Assembly: GCA_963720675.1 (NCBI GenBank)
Contig: CAVRGH010000010.1
Span: 1,860,001-1,924,000, forward strand
DNA length: 64,000 bases
Reading direction: 5' to 3'
Source: JALHSW01 sp963720675
GTDB taxonomy: Bacteria; Actinomycetota; Acidimicrobiia; IMCC26256; PALSA-555
Shown: piece by piece, positions 17,439 through 25,586 of the stretch
Layout: every line of letters starts with the position of its first letter
Numbering within the stretch: position 1 is the stretch's first letter
Position numbers and translations under genes: made by a program
The notes under the pieces: generated by a model
Database searches by the model: none
What the model saw: the letters and a program-made list of their open reading frames with translations, nothing else
What the model was told of the DNA's origin: nothing

Positions 17439-17931
17439 TCTCCTTGCCGCGAACGTCCGCTACACCGACGACTTCCAGCTCGCCGGGCTCGAGCCCAGGG
17501 CGGCCCGGGGCCTCGCGGTGCTCACCTGCATCGACTCGCGCATCGAACCCCTGACGATGCTGGGGCTCGCGCCCGGTGACGCCAAGATCCTCCGCAACGC
17601 CGGCGCACGCGTGACCGACGACGTGCTGCGCACCCTCGTGCTCGCGGTCGCGCTGCTCGGCGTCGACCGGATCGCGATCGTCCACCACACGAACTGCCGG
17701 ATGGTCGGCGTGACCGACGACGAGCTGCGGGCGGCGCTGACCGCGGAGACCGGCGTCGACGCGTCCGACTGGGAGTTCTACGCCGTCCCGGACCAGCCGA
17801 CGGTCGTCGCCACCGACCTCGCCAAGGTGCGCGACTGTCCGCTGCTGCCCGACGGCCTGCCGGTCGCCGGGTTCCTGTACGACGTCGGCACCGGCCGGTT
17901 GGCCCTGATCGACGAGCAGGTCCCGGACTGA
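17419..17931 (+). CDS. Beta-class carbonic anhydrase
   Basis: A 170-residue zinc enzyme that interconverts CO2 and bicarbonate. The zinc ligands are in the family pattern: Cys37 with the Asp/Arg dyad in CIDSR (37-41), then His90 and Cys93 in HHTNC. It belongs to the short beta class like Mycobacterium Rv1284. The ATG at 17419 is used here; an in-frame ATG at 17428 (MFDDLL) is equally good and matches homologues that begin with that stretch. It overlaps the alkB end and ends two bases before the SnoaL-like gene, so alkB, carbonic anhydrase and the SnoaL gene may share a transcript. Whether LexA control reaches it is unknown. Confidence 0.92.
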   Translation: MPGMFDDLLAANVRYTDDFQLAGLEPRAARGLAVLTCIDSRIEPLTMLGLAPGDAKILRNAGARVTDDVLRTLVLAVALLGVDRIAIVHHTNCRMVGVTDDELRAALTAETGVDASDWEFYAVPDQPTVVATDLAKVRDCPLLPDGLPVAGFLYDVGTGRLALIDEQVPD

Positions 17932-17933
17932 CC

Positions 17934-18440
17934 GTGCACGAACCCGACGTCGCGGCGCTCCGCGCCGAGACGGCCATCCGAGCGGTGGTCCACCGGTACT
18001 GCCGGGCGATCGATCGCCGCGACTTCGAGCTCCTGCGCAGCTGCTACCACTCGGACGCCACCGACGAGCACGGATCCTTCTCCGGCACCGTCGAGGAGTA
18101 CGTCGCGTGGGTGCGCCCGCTCCTCGCGAAGTACTCGATGACGATGCACTTCGTCGGCAACCTGCTCGTCGACCTCGACGCGCCGGATCGCGCGCGTGTC
18201 GAGACCTACGGCATCGCCGTCCACCGCGGGGACCCTTCGGAACCGGCGCTGAACCTCACCACCGGGTTCCGCTTCGTCGACCGGTTCGAACGTCGGTCCA
18301 CGCCCGGCGACTGGCGCATCGCGCGTCGGATCGCCACGACGGAGTGGAGTCGCGTCGACGATCCGTCGACGTGGTGGGAGGTACCCGCGTCGTTCCGCCG
18401 CGGCACCGACGGCCGGGACGATCCGCTGTTCCTGATCTGA
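17934..18440 (+). CDS. SnoaL/NTF2-like protein
   Basis: A 168-residue protein of the SnoaL-like/nuclear-transport-factor-2 cone fold. The N-terminal helix has the signature IRAVVHRYCRAIDRRDFELLRSCYHSDATDEHG, seen in ring-hydroxylating dioxygenase small-subunit-like and SnoaL_4 proteins, with the pocket His/Asp pair. The function is not predictable; members include small-molecule isomerases, cyclases and hydratases. The GTG start lies two bases after the carbonic anhydrase stop. The gene converges on the membrane protein gene that follows. Confidence 0.85.
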   Translation: MHEPDVAALRAETAIRAVVHRYCRAIDRRDFELLRSCYHSDATDEHGSFSGTVEEYVAWVRPLLAKYSMTMHFVGNLLVDLDAPDRARVETYGIAVHRGDPSEPALNLTTGFRFVDRFERRSTPGDWRIARRIATTEWSRVDDPSTWWEVPASFRRGTDGRDDPLFLI

Positions 18441-19153
18441 TCCGGGAGAACTGATGAGGGAGATCTGATCAGGCCGAGAGTCGGCCGGTGCCCTCGCGCG
18501 AAGACCACCACGCCGAAGACGAGGAACAGCAACGCCATGACCGTCGCGTTGTTCGCCGCGAGCCACACCTTCCAGCCCTCGAGCGTCGTCTTCGCGTGGT
18601 CACCGCCGAGCAGGTAGAAGACGACGGGCACGGCGATCGTCAGGCTCGAGAGCACGACGAACACCGCGAGCGTGATCACGGTGTCGGACGTGGAGAGGTT
18701 CGCCTGCGCGACGGTTGCCGCTGCCGCGACCGCGAGGAGCAGGTTCTTCGGGTTCACCCCGCTGAGGAGCACGCCGAGGCCGACCGCCTTCACCGGCGTC
18801 ACGGTGTCGACCGCCGCCATCCACTTCGGCATCGGTTCCTCGGCACCGGGCGCCGGACGGTGCCGCCAGCGCCGCACACCGGCGATGATCAGCACGAGAC
18901 CCAGCGCGACCTTGAGCGTCGAGGTCCCGTCGCTCGCACTGCTGTCGGTGCCGACGTCGAGCGTGCTGGCGATGACCGAGACGATCGCGCAGACCAGCAC
19001 GAGGCCGAGGACCCAGCCCGCCAGGAACGACGGGCCGTTGGTGCGTGCCCTGGAGGAGAAGAGCATCAGGATCACGGCGATGATCGGGATCGGGCTGATC
19101 GCGACGCCGAGCGCCAGGGGGAGGATGTCGCTGATGGCTGGACCCACCCGCAC
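18206..19153 (-). CDS. GAP-family (Sap-like) integral membrane protein, end uncertain
   Basis: An inner-membrane protein with six hydrophobic segments and the GAP family landmarks: LALGVAISPIPIIAVILML at the N-terminus, FLAGWVLGLVLV, and GVLLSGVNPKNLLLAVAAAATVA. In mycobacteria the related Sap and Gap proteins help move lipids (sulfolipid-1, glycopeptidolipid) to the surface; LysE-like exporter relatives also exist. The membrane domain ends near 18500, but the deposited frame then runs about 95 polar residues antisense to the SnoaL gene. Removing one base from CGCGCG at 18495-18500 gives the family-like ending REGTGRLSA and a stop at 18469. The natural gene is therefore probably 18469-19153. 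Confidence 0.8.
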   Translation of the reverse strand: MRVGPAISDILPLALGVAISPIPIIAVILMLFSSRARTNGPSFLAGWVLGLVLVCAIVSVIASTLDVGTDSSASDGTSTLKVALGLVLIIAGVRRWRHRPAPGAEEPMPKWMAAVDTVTPVKAVGLGVLLSGVNPKNLLLAVAAAATVAQANLSTSDTVITLAVFVVLSSLTIAVPVVFYLLGGDHAKTTLEGWKVWLAANNATVMALLFLVFGVVVFARGHRPTLGLIRSPSSVLPDQIRNSGSSRPSVPRRNDAGTSHHVDGSSTRLHSVVAIRRAMRQSPGVDRRSNRSTKRNPVVRFSAGSEGSPRWTAMP

Positions 19154-19185
19154 ACCCTAAGCAGAGCGCGCCCGCGGACTGCGGA

Positions 19186-20226
19186 TCACCGCCCTTGCGG
19201 CTCCGGGGCGGCCCAGCGGATGGACGCGACCGGTTCCGGAGGAGGAGCCGGGGCCAGCGCCGCGGCCGGGGCCGGCGCCGCGGCCGGGGGCGACGCCGGG
19301 CGCGGGACGACCACCCGGCGCTTCTGGCGGCCACCGAGCACCCGGGCCACGGTGAGGAACACGACCAGCGCGGTGACGCCGAGCGTGCACCACTGGAGGA
19401 TGACGCTGCCGCTGTCGGTGCCGGCGGTGAACATGTGCACGGTCGCCATGATGAAGAGCACGAAGCTCGACAGGTGCACCGTGTGCCAGAACCGGCGCGG
19501 GAGGCGCTTCATGAGCAACGACGTGACCTCGATCGCGAGCAGCAGGTACAGCCCGACGACTCCCCAGGCCACCGCGACGGGCTTCCAGCCCGACGCGAGC
19601 GGCACGAAGATCTCACGCAAGCCGAAGTCCACGTAGGAGTCGGCCACGAGGCCGGCGAGGTGTACCCCGACGAAGACCACCGAGAGCCCGCCGAGGAACC
19701 GGTGGACGTCGAGCACCCAGGCGGGGCGCGGCGTGCGGGTCAGCCGGAGAGATACCCAGAGTCCGAAGACCACCGAGGCACTCACCAGCGCCCACGCCAC
19801 GATGCCGCTGGCGCGCGCGACGTACCACCAGACCTGCGGACTCACCTCAGCTCGCTCGAGTCGCCGTGGCCGGCGCCGGCGCCGGCGCCGCGGGGGCTGG
19901 GGCCGCGGCGGCCGGCGCCGACCCGGAGCTCGGCGCCACCGCGCCCCACCACCACCGCCGCTCGACGAGCGAGTCGACGACGAGCCGGAGCTCCCCGACG
20001 TTCCGCCGCCGCCGCCCGCGGGCACCGGGACGTAGCGGTAGACCTGGCGAACGAGGGTCGGCGGTGTCGTGGTCGCGACGGGCTGCGTGACGGGCGGCGC
20101 GGGGCTCGTCGAGCTCGCGTCGGGCGCATTGGCCGCGAGGGCGGTCAGGATCCCGAGCGTCGAGGCGACGGCGAAGCCGCTGACGAGGATGCGCGTCGCC
20201 GCGGCGGCGTGAGGTCTGCGCGCCAT
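19186..20226 (-). CDS. Envelope protein plus ferric-reductase-like membrane domain (probably two genes)
   Basis: Read literally, this is one 346-residue frame. Residues 1-95 are a signal/anchor helix and a Thr/Pro then Gly/Ser-rich stretch. Residues about 96-125 are an Arg/Pro run typical of a wrong frame in GC-rich DNA. The rest is a five- to six-helix domain with His residues in DVHRFLGG, GVHLAG, FWHTVHLSS and TVHMF, as in ferric-reductase-like/cytochrome-b-type haem proteins, then an Ala/Pro tail. I think it is two genes. A GTG at 19845 starts the haem-type protein (219 residues), preceded by a small Gly/Ala/Pro-rich secreted protein (start 20226) whose frame is broken near 19942. Depending on the sign of that break, the small protein ends at 19847 or 19842. 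Confidence 0.65.
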   Translation of the reverse strand: MARRPHAAAATRILVSGFAVASTLGILTALAANAPDASSTSPAPPVTQPVATTTPPTLVRQVYRYVPVPAGGGGGTSGSSGSSSTRSSSGGGGGARWRRAPGRRRPPRPQPPRRRRRRRPRRLERAEVSPQVWWYVARASGIVAWALVSASVVFGLWVSLRLTRTPRPAWVLDVHRFLGGLSVVFVGVHLAGLVADSYVDFGLREIFVPLASGWKPVAVAWGVVGLYLLLAIEVTSLLMKRLPRRFWHTVHLSSFVLFIMATVHMFTAGTDSGSVILQWCTLGVTALVVFLTVARVLGGRQKRRVVVPRPASPPAAAPAPAAALAPAPPPEPVASIRWAAPEPQGR

Positions 20227-20615
20227 CAGTCGTCCGCTCCGTCGCCGGGCTCGGACTCGTGCCCGTCCTCGACCTCGTGCCCACTGTCGGGCGACTGGTA
20301 CGAGGGGGCGCCGCTGGATCCGGACGGCGTGTACGAGGGACCGGACCCCGGGTACCCAGACTGTGAACGGGTACCCGCCGCCGGTGCGGGTGCAGGCGCG
20401 GGCGCCGGGTCCGGCGCAGGCACGGGGACGTCGACGATCTCGGTGCGGACGCTCGGCTTCGCCTGCTGGGTGTTGTCGATGAGCTTGAAGTTGCCGGGGC
20501 CGTCGTCGTGCCGGGTGAGGCCGAACAGACCCATGTTGGCGCCGAGGGCCACGACCAGGGCGAGTGCGGTCACGCTCACCGCTCCTGCGGTGGCGAACGC
20601 CTTGCGTCGGTCCAT
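20226..20615 (-). CDS. Small Ala/Pro-rich membrane-anchored protein
   Basis: A 129-residue protein not recognised from any named family. It has Arg/Lys residues then one long hydrophobic helix (residues about 9-33, AGAVSVTALALVVALGANMG), so it is a secreted or membrane-tethered protein. A polar region is followed by a Pro/Ala repeat (VPVPAPDPAPAPAPAPAA) and an acidic, Ser/Gly/Pro-rich tail. The ATG at 20615 has AAAGGCGG upstream. Its TGA shares one base with the ATG of the next gene (TGATG), so the three minus-strand genes form an operon divergent from the response regulator at 20818. The composition suggests a wall-spanning linker. Confidence 0.7.
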   Translation of the reverse strand: MDRRKAFATAGAVSVTALALVVALGANMGLFGLTRHDDGPGNFKLIDNTQQAKPSVRTEIVDVPVPAPDPAPAPAPAPAAGTRSQSGYPGSGPSYTPSGSSGAPSYQSPDSGHEVEDGHESEPGDGADD

Positions 20616-20750
20616 GATGGGGTTCCGCCTTTCGGGTCGGTCGGGCATCGGTCGATCCGGAGCTGATCCCCTGGGCGTGCAGTCTGGGGGGCCGGACGAT
20701 CTGGCACCCCGAACCGTACGGAACCCGCCCCTAAACCCCCGCCAGCCCAG

Positions 20751-20772
20751 TCCCAAGACTCCCCCAAGAACT
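20751..20772. promoter_or_regulatory. 11-bp direct repeat, candidate response-regulator site
   Basis: TCCCAAGACTC and CCCCAAGAACT stand head to tail with an 11-base period, the spacing typical of OmpR/PhoB-family sites. They lie in the 202-base gap between the divergent envelope operon and the regulator gene, about 45 bases before the regulator start. Confidence 0.45.
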
Positions 20773-20817
20773 CGGGCCGCCCCGTCCCCCGGCGCTGTGA
20801 TGTGGGAGCGTGCTCAG

Positions 20818-21510
20818 GTGCTCGTACTGATCATCGAGGACGACGACCGGATCGCCGACCCGCTCGTCAAGGGGCTCCAACGCGAGGGGCTCGACGCCGA
20901 GCGTTTCGCGACCGGTGCCGGCGGGCTCGCGCGCCTCGCCGATGACACCCGGCCGTTCCCCGACGTGGTGCTCCTCGACCTTCGGCTCCCCGACACCGAT
21001 GGGCTCGAGATCTGCAAGGTGATCCGGACGGTGCACGACGTCCCGATCATCGTCGTGACCGCTCGGGGCGAGGAGGTCGACCGGGTCCTGGGGCTCGAGC
21101 TCGGCGCCGACGACTACGTCGTGAAGCCGTTCGGGTTCCGCGAGCTCCTCGCCCGGATCCGCGCCGTGACCCGCCGTTCGCAGTCACGTAGCGCGACGGG
21201 TGCCACTGGCACGGTGGTCGAGATCGGACCCTTGGTCGTCGACAAGCGCACGCGGCGCGTCACCGTCGACGGTGAGCCCGTCGTGCTCACGCCGAAGGAA
21301 TTCGACGTGCTCGCACTCCTCGCCGAGGACCCCGACGCGGTCTGGTCGCGCACGCAGATCCTCGAGTCGGTCTGGGACCCCCACTGGTACGGACCGACCA
21401 AGACGCTCGATGTGCACGTCGCAACGCTGCGGAAGAAGCTCGCCCATCCGGAGTGGATCGAGACGGTTCGGGGAGTGGGCTTCCGGCTGCGGGTCGACGG
21501 TGAGACGTGA
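20818..21510 (+). CDS. OmpR-family response regulator
   Basis: A 230-residue regulator. The receiver has IIEDDDRI (acidic pocket), the phospho-acceptor Asp in VVLLDLRLPDTDG, and Lys in YVVKPFG. The C-terminal winged helix has LTPKEFDVLALLAEDPDAVW and TLDVHVATLRKKL, ending RGVGFRLR. I start it at the GTG at 20818, nine bases after GGGAG; an in-frame ATG at 20800 would add six residues. It overlaps its kinase by GTGA. The divergent neighbours are the small anchored protein and the ferric-reductase-like protein, which are likely targets. Confidence 0.92.
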   Translation: MLVLIIEDDDRIADPLVKGLQREGLDAERFATGAGGLARLADDTRPFPDVVLLDLRLPDTDGLEICKVIRTVHDVPIIVVTARGEEVDRVLGLELGADDYVVKPFGFRELLARIRAVTRRSQSRSATGATGTVVEIGPLVVDKRTRRVTVDGEPVVLTPKEFDVLALLAEDPDAVWSRTQILESVWDPHWYGPTKTLDVHVATLRKKLAHPEWIETVRGVGFRLRVDGET

Positions 21511-22913
21511 CGAGGCGTCTCCTCCTCAGCTACGTCTCGATCATCATCCTCGTGCTGGTCCTCCTCGAGGTGCCGCTCGGGATCGCGCTGGCGGATGCCG
21601 AGCGGCAACGCCTCGAGGCCGACGTGCAGCGCGACGCCTTCGCGCTCGTCCTCCGCTCCGAGGAGTGGCTCGAGAGCACACCGACCGGCGCCAACCCCGA
21701 CCTGCAGGCGCTCGCGAAGCAGTATCAGCAGGAAGAAGGTGGCCGCGTCGTGTTCGTCGACGCGGACGGCACGAGCGTCGCCGACAGCGCCGCCCCGCGG
21801 AACGCCGACGGCAGCGCCCAGGTCGGGCGGAGCTTCCGGACCCGTCCCGAGATCCGCGCCGCGCTCCGGGGCAACGACGTGAGCGGAGAGCGGACGTCCG
21901 AGACCCTGGGTACCGACCTCCTGTACGTCGCCGTGCCGATCGTGACCGGCGGCGAGATGCACGGCGCGGTCCGCATCACCTACCCGCTGTCTTTCGTCAA
22001 CGACCGGATCCGAACGATCTGGCTGATCCTGCTGGCGATCGGCGCGGTCGTCCTCCTCGTCGTCTTCGCCGTGTGCATCGTGCTGTCGCGGTCCCTGACC
22101 CGGCCGCTCGCCGACCTCGAACGGGGCGCGCGCTCCCTCGGCCACGGCGAGCTCGACACCCGGGTCACCCTCCCCGCCGGTCCCCACGAGCTGCGCGAGC
22201 TCGCACGGTCGTTCAACAGCACTGCAGCGAGGCTCGAACATCTGGTCGACGCGCAACGCGGTTTCGTCGCCGATGCGTCCCACCAGCTCCGCACTCCGCT
22301 CGCCGCGCTCCGACTGCGCCTCGAGAACCTCACCGACGAGATCACCCCTGACGGCCGAGGCGATCTCGAGGGCGCGACCGACGAGGTCGCCCGCCTCTCC
22401 TTGCTCGTCGACGGGCTGCTGGCGCTCGCCCGCGCCGAGGAGCACGGATCGCGCCCGACCGACACCGACGTGCAGGTGGTCGTCGAGGCGCGCTCCGAGG
22501 CGTGGCGCGACCTCGCCGACGAGCAAGACGTCCGCATCGTGGTGCGGGCCAACAGTGAGCGGGCGCTCGTCACCCCGGGACGCCTCGAGCAGGTGCTCGA
22601 CAACCTCCTGAACAACGCACTCGAGGTCGCGCCCGCGGGGTCGATGATCGAGCTCGAGGTGCGTCAGGAAGCGGATCAGGTGCGGGTCACGGTCGCCGAT
22701 GCCGGACCCGGCATGGACGCGACGCAGCGAGCCCACGCGTTCGACCGGTTCTGGCGTGCGGACGAGCGCCACGCCGGCGGATTCGGGCTGGGTCTCGCGA
22801 TCGTCCAACAGCTCGTCGTCGCCGACGGCGGTACGGTGACCCTCGGCGTGAGCCCGGCGGGCGGGCTCGCGGTGACGGTGACGCTTCCTGCCGTGGCACG
22901 CGGCGGGCGCTGA
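21507..22913 (+). CDS. Two-component sensor histidine kinase
   Basis: A 468-residue kinase: TM helix 1 (LLLSYVSIIILVLVLLEV), an extracytoplasmic region of about 130 residues, TM helix 2 (WLILLAIGAVVLLVVFAVCIV), HAMP, an H-box with phospho-acceptor His in VADASHQLRTPLAALRLRL, an N-box (VLDNLLNNALEVAP), and the ATP lid motifs VADAGPGM and GFGLGLAIVQ. The N-terminal half resembles CutS/TcrY-type actinobacterial kinases. Its GTG overlaps the regulator stop. The sensed signal is unknown; the divergent haem-type membrane gene suggests a redox or metal cue, which is inference. Confidence 0.93.
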   Translation: MTRRLLLSYVSIIILVLVLLEVPLGIALADAERQRLEADVQRDAFALVLRSEEWLESTPTGANPDLQALAKQYQQEEGGRVVFVDADGTSVADSAAPRNADGSAQVGRSFRTRPEIRAALRGNDVSGERTSETLGTDLLYVAVPIVTGGEMHGAVRITYPLSFVNDRIRTIWLILLAIGAVVLLVVFAVCIVLSRSLTRPLADLERGARSLGHGELDTRVTLPAGPHELRELARSFNSTAARLEHLVDAQRGFVADASHQLRTPLAALRLRLENLTDEITPDGRGDLEGATDEVARLSLLVDGLLALARAEEHGSRPTDTDVQVVVEARSEAWRDLADEQDVRIVVRANSERALVTPGRLEQVLDNLLNNALEVAPAGSMIELEVRQEADQVRVTVADAGPGMDATQRAHAFDRFWRADERHAGGFGLGLAIVQQLVVADGGTVTLGVSPAGGLAVTVTLPAVARGGR

Positions 22914-22940
22914 AATCGCGGCGGGACGGAGTCGAGCCGT

Positions 22941-24857
22941 TCAGCGTTCGGTCGCGCAATGACCGCTGGCGGTCGGCGGCACGTCGAGCGCCGGGTTCCG
23001 GTCGAAGAACCCGAACGGCACGAGGTGGAAACCGGCGTACTCGACCGGCATCACCGGCCAGTCCTCCGGCCGGGGGATGTGCGTCACGCCGAAGCTGTGC
23101 CACACGACGATGTCGGTGTCGGTGATCGGGCGGTCGGCCGCGGTCCACGCGGGGAGCCCGTCGCCACCGGCGTGCTGGTTCGGATGGTCACCCGCGGCAC
23201 GACGCTCGTCGGCGCGGTACGGAGTCACCCACAGGTTGCTCGCCGCGAAGCCGGCCCGGCGACCGACGCTCGAGTCGGGGTCGGCCAGCAGCGTCGGCGT
23301 GGAGCCCGGGACGAGCTTGTAGGCGACCGGTTGGCCCAACCCGTTGCGCACACCGGGGTTGACGATCTTCCACGATCGGCTGCGCGACGGGTCGACGAGC
23401 CGCTTGGCCTGCAGCTCGGTCTCGAGTGCGGTGGCGGTGACGTCGATCGTGTTGGCCATCGGGTTTCCGGGCCCGGGTGCCGCACGATCTGCGTTCACCT
23501 CGTAGACGGTGTTGCTCGAACCGTCGACGTCGACATCGAGGCGCACGTTGAACATGTGCTGGTGGTACGGCGCGGCGAGCTGCGGCGCGACGATCGAGGA
23601 GTTCGCCGGCTCCTCGCCCGGCTCGACCGCCATCGTCGACATGATGCCGGTGAGCTTCACCTCCAGCTGGATCGTCCCATCGAGGTAGAAGTACCAGTAG
23701 AAGCCGTACTCGTAGTTGCCGACGGTGCAGATGAAGCTGACCACGAGGCGGCGCGACCGACGCACCTCGGTGGTGCCACCGTGGAGATCCGCGTGCTTCC
23801 AGAGGATCCCGTAGTCCTCCTCGTGCATGCAGATCGCGTTCTCGAGCGTGAACGGGCCGCCCTGCTCGGTCGCGAAGTCGACGTCGAAGTAGTGGATGAG
23901 CCCGAGGCAGTCGCAACCCAGCTTCAGTGAGTTGGCCATCCGGCCCAGGCCCCACTCGCCGGCGTCGAAGGCGTTCTTCCAATGGTGCATCGGGCCGGGC
24001 TCGCCGTACGGCACGACCATCTCGCTCACCGACGCGCGATGCAGGATCGGCCGCACTCGCCCGCCGTCCTCGTACCCGACCGTGTGCAGCACGAGGCCTT
24101 CGTACGGATCCATGGTCAGACGCATCGACCAGCGCTGCCACTGCACGAGGTTGCCCTCGACGGTGAAGCTCGCACCCTCCGGCTGGGTGATCTCGAGCGG
24201 CTTGAGGTCGGTGCGCAATGCGCCGACGTCCTCGGGCAGGTACCCGCCCCGCTCGGGCGGGAGCGGCACGACGCCGTAGTCGACGATCTCGAGCACCTCC
24301 CGCCGACCGAGATCGACGAACGCGAGGACTCCCTCGATCGGCCGGGCATAGCCGTTGTCGGTGGGATGCTCGCGGTAGTAGAAGAGGACGCGCGTGATGC
24401 GGCGGTCGTCTTCGTGGGCAATGCCGAAGTTCCCCGCCGGCCAGGGGTCGGTCTGCACCTTGTCCCAGTCGGTGATCCCCCGGCGGCGCATCGCGGCCTG
24501 CCAGTCGGGGTGTTCCTTGCAGGCAACGATCGCGAACATCGACTCCTCGAACAGCAGGGCCGGTCGAGTCTCCGCGCGCTCCTCCCAGGAGTCGACCGCG
24601 CCCGCGGTCAGGTCGACCACGACCTCGATGACGGACGCCTGCGGCCCCGGTACGATCACGAGGCGGACGCGACGCGCCACCGGGGTGCCCTCGGCGAAGG
24701 CCACCATCGCGTCCTTCTCCGGCTCCGCGAGCCCGATGTAGGCGAAGCGCGCAGCCTCCGTGAGCCGACCGGTGTCGCGGACGAGCTGGACGGCGGCCTC
24801 GATCTCCGGTCCGCGGAGCATCTCGAGCGGGTGCAGGGTCGCCTCGGTCGTGCTCAC
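22941..24857 (-). CDS. Copper-containing primary-amine oxidase
   Basis: A 638-residue copper amine oxidase, which converts primary amines to aldehydes, H2O2 and ammonia using copper and the self-made cofactor topaquinone. The cofactor Tyr is residue 382 in VGNYEYGF (N-Y-[DE]-Y), the catalytic base is Asp298 in DAGEWGLG, and the copper His pair is 432/434 in YHQHMF, with a third His near HSFGVTHIPRPEDWPVMP. No signal peptide is seen, so it is cytoplasmic. Length and motif order match the bacterial phenylethylamine/histamine oxidase group. The GTG start overlaps the TetR stop (GTGA), giving a two-gene operon. Confidence 0.95.
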   Translation of the reverse strand: MSTTEATLHPLEMLRGPEIEAAVQLVRDTGRLTEAARFAYIGLAEPEKDAMVAFAEGTPVARRVRLVIVPGPQASVIEVVVDLTAGAVDSWEERAETRPALLFEESMFAIVACKEHPDWQAAMRRRGITDWDKVQTDPWPAGNFGIAHEDDRRITRVLFYYREHPTDNGYARPIEGVLAFVDLGRREVLEIVDYGVVPLPPERGGYLPEDVGALRTDLKPLEITQPEGASFTVEGNLVQWQRWSMRLTMDPYEGLVLHTVGYEDGGRVRPILHRASVSEMVVPYGEPGPMHHWKNAFDAGEWGLGRMANSLKLGCDCLGLIHYFDVDFATEQGGPFTLENAICMHEEDYGILWKHADLHGGTTEVRRSRRLVVSFICTVGNYEYGFYWYFYLDGTIQLEVKLTGIMSTMAVEPGEEPANSSIVAPQLAAPYHQHMFNVRLDVDVDGSSNTVYEVNADRAAPGPGNPMANTIDVTATALETELQAKRLVDPSRSRSWKIVNPGVRNGLGQPVAYKLVPGSTPTLLADPDSSVGRRAGFAASNLWVTPYRADERRAAGDHPNQHAGGDGLPAWTAADRPITDTDIVVWHSFGVTHIPRPEDWPVMPVEYAGFHLVPFGFFDRNPALDVPPTASGHCATER

Positions 24858-25477
24858 GCCGTTCCTCCTGTGGTCACGCCCGAGCGGGCCCGGTCGGTGG
24901 TCGTGGTCGGTCGCAGCGCTTCCAGCAGCGCCTCGACCACCTCGGTCGTGGCGGCGCGCTCACCCGTGCGCAGGACGTGCAGCGTGGCCTCGGCCCACGC
25001 GCCCATCAGCACGTGCGCGAGCGCGTCGGGGTCGAGCGCGACGATCTCGCCCCGCGCGGCCGCGACCGACAGCAGGTCGCGCACCACCTCGATGGCCGCT
25101 TCGTGGTCGCTGCGCCCACCTTCGTCGAGTGCGGGGATCACCCAGGCGTCGCGCAGGAAGAAGCGCGCTTCGCCGAGGTCGTCGAGTGCTTCGAGGTACG
25201 CGCCGAACGAGCGGCGCATGTTCTCGATCGTGTCCCCGAGCGGGTCGAGGGCGCGCATCGACTCCACGGACAGGCGCTCGTACAGCTCGTGCTGGAGCTC
25301 ACGACCGAGATCGTCCTTGTCCGAGAACCAGTGGTACACCGCGCCCTTGGTGACCCCGGCCGCGTCGGCGATCTCCTCGACCGACACCCGGGCGTAGCCC
25401 TGTGCCGCGAAGAGCCGCAGCGCCGCGGCCAGGATCCGATCGCGCGTCTCCTGCCCCCGGGGCACACGACGCGCCAT
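24854..25477 (-). CDS. TetR-family regulator of the amine oxidase operon
   Basis: A 207-residue regulator starting MARRVPRGQETRDRIL, with the HTH in VSVEEIADAAGVTKGAVYHWFSDKDDL and a TetR_C ligand domain. The ATG at 25477 fits the normal spacing from start to HTH; an upstream in-frame extension would run across the operator. It overlaps the amine oxidase start by four bases, and a strong palindrome lies 46 bases upstream. The simplest model is autorepression relieved by an amine or its aldehyde. The ligand is unknown. Confidence 0.9.
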   Translation of the reverse strand: MARRVPRGQETRDRILAAALRLFAAQGYARVSVEEIADAAGVTKGAVYHWFSDKDDLGRELQHELYERLSVESMRALDPLGDTIENMRRSFGAYLEALDDLGEARFFLRDAWVIPALDEGGRSDHEAAIEVVRDLLSVAAARGEIVALDPDALAHVLMGAWAEATLHVLRTGERAATTEVVEALLEALRPTTTTDRARSGVTTGGTA

Positions 25478-25522
25478 CAACCGCTTGCTGTTCCTGGGCT
25501 CCGGTCCACGTCCGCTCCGGTC

Positions 25523-25555
25523 CATGGGCAACATACGGAGCGTATGTTGTCCATG
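25523..25555. promoter_or_regulatory. 15-bp inverted repeat, TetR operator
   Basis: The arms are CATGGGCAACATACG (25523-25537) and CGTATGTTGTCCATG (25541-25555) with a GAG spacer; 14 of 15 positions pair and the inner nine are perfect. It lies between the MFS gene end and the TetR start. The size fits a TetR dimer site. Confidence 0.75.
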
Positions 25556-25586
25556 CGCGACGTCGCAACCGCGTCGGGACCGAGCC

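Noticed and set aside
22914..22940. GCTGAA/TTCAGC pair as a terminator between the kinase and amine oxidase genes
   Set aside because: Only six base pairs with a 25-base loop; too weak to call.
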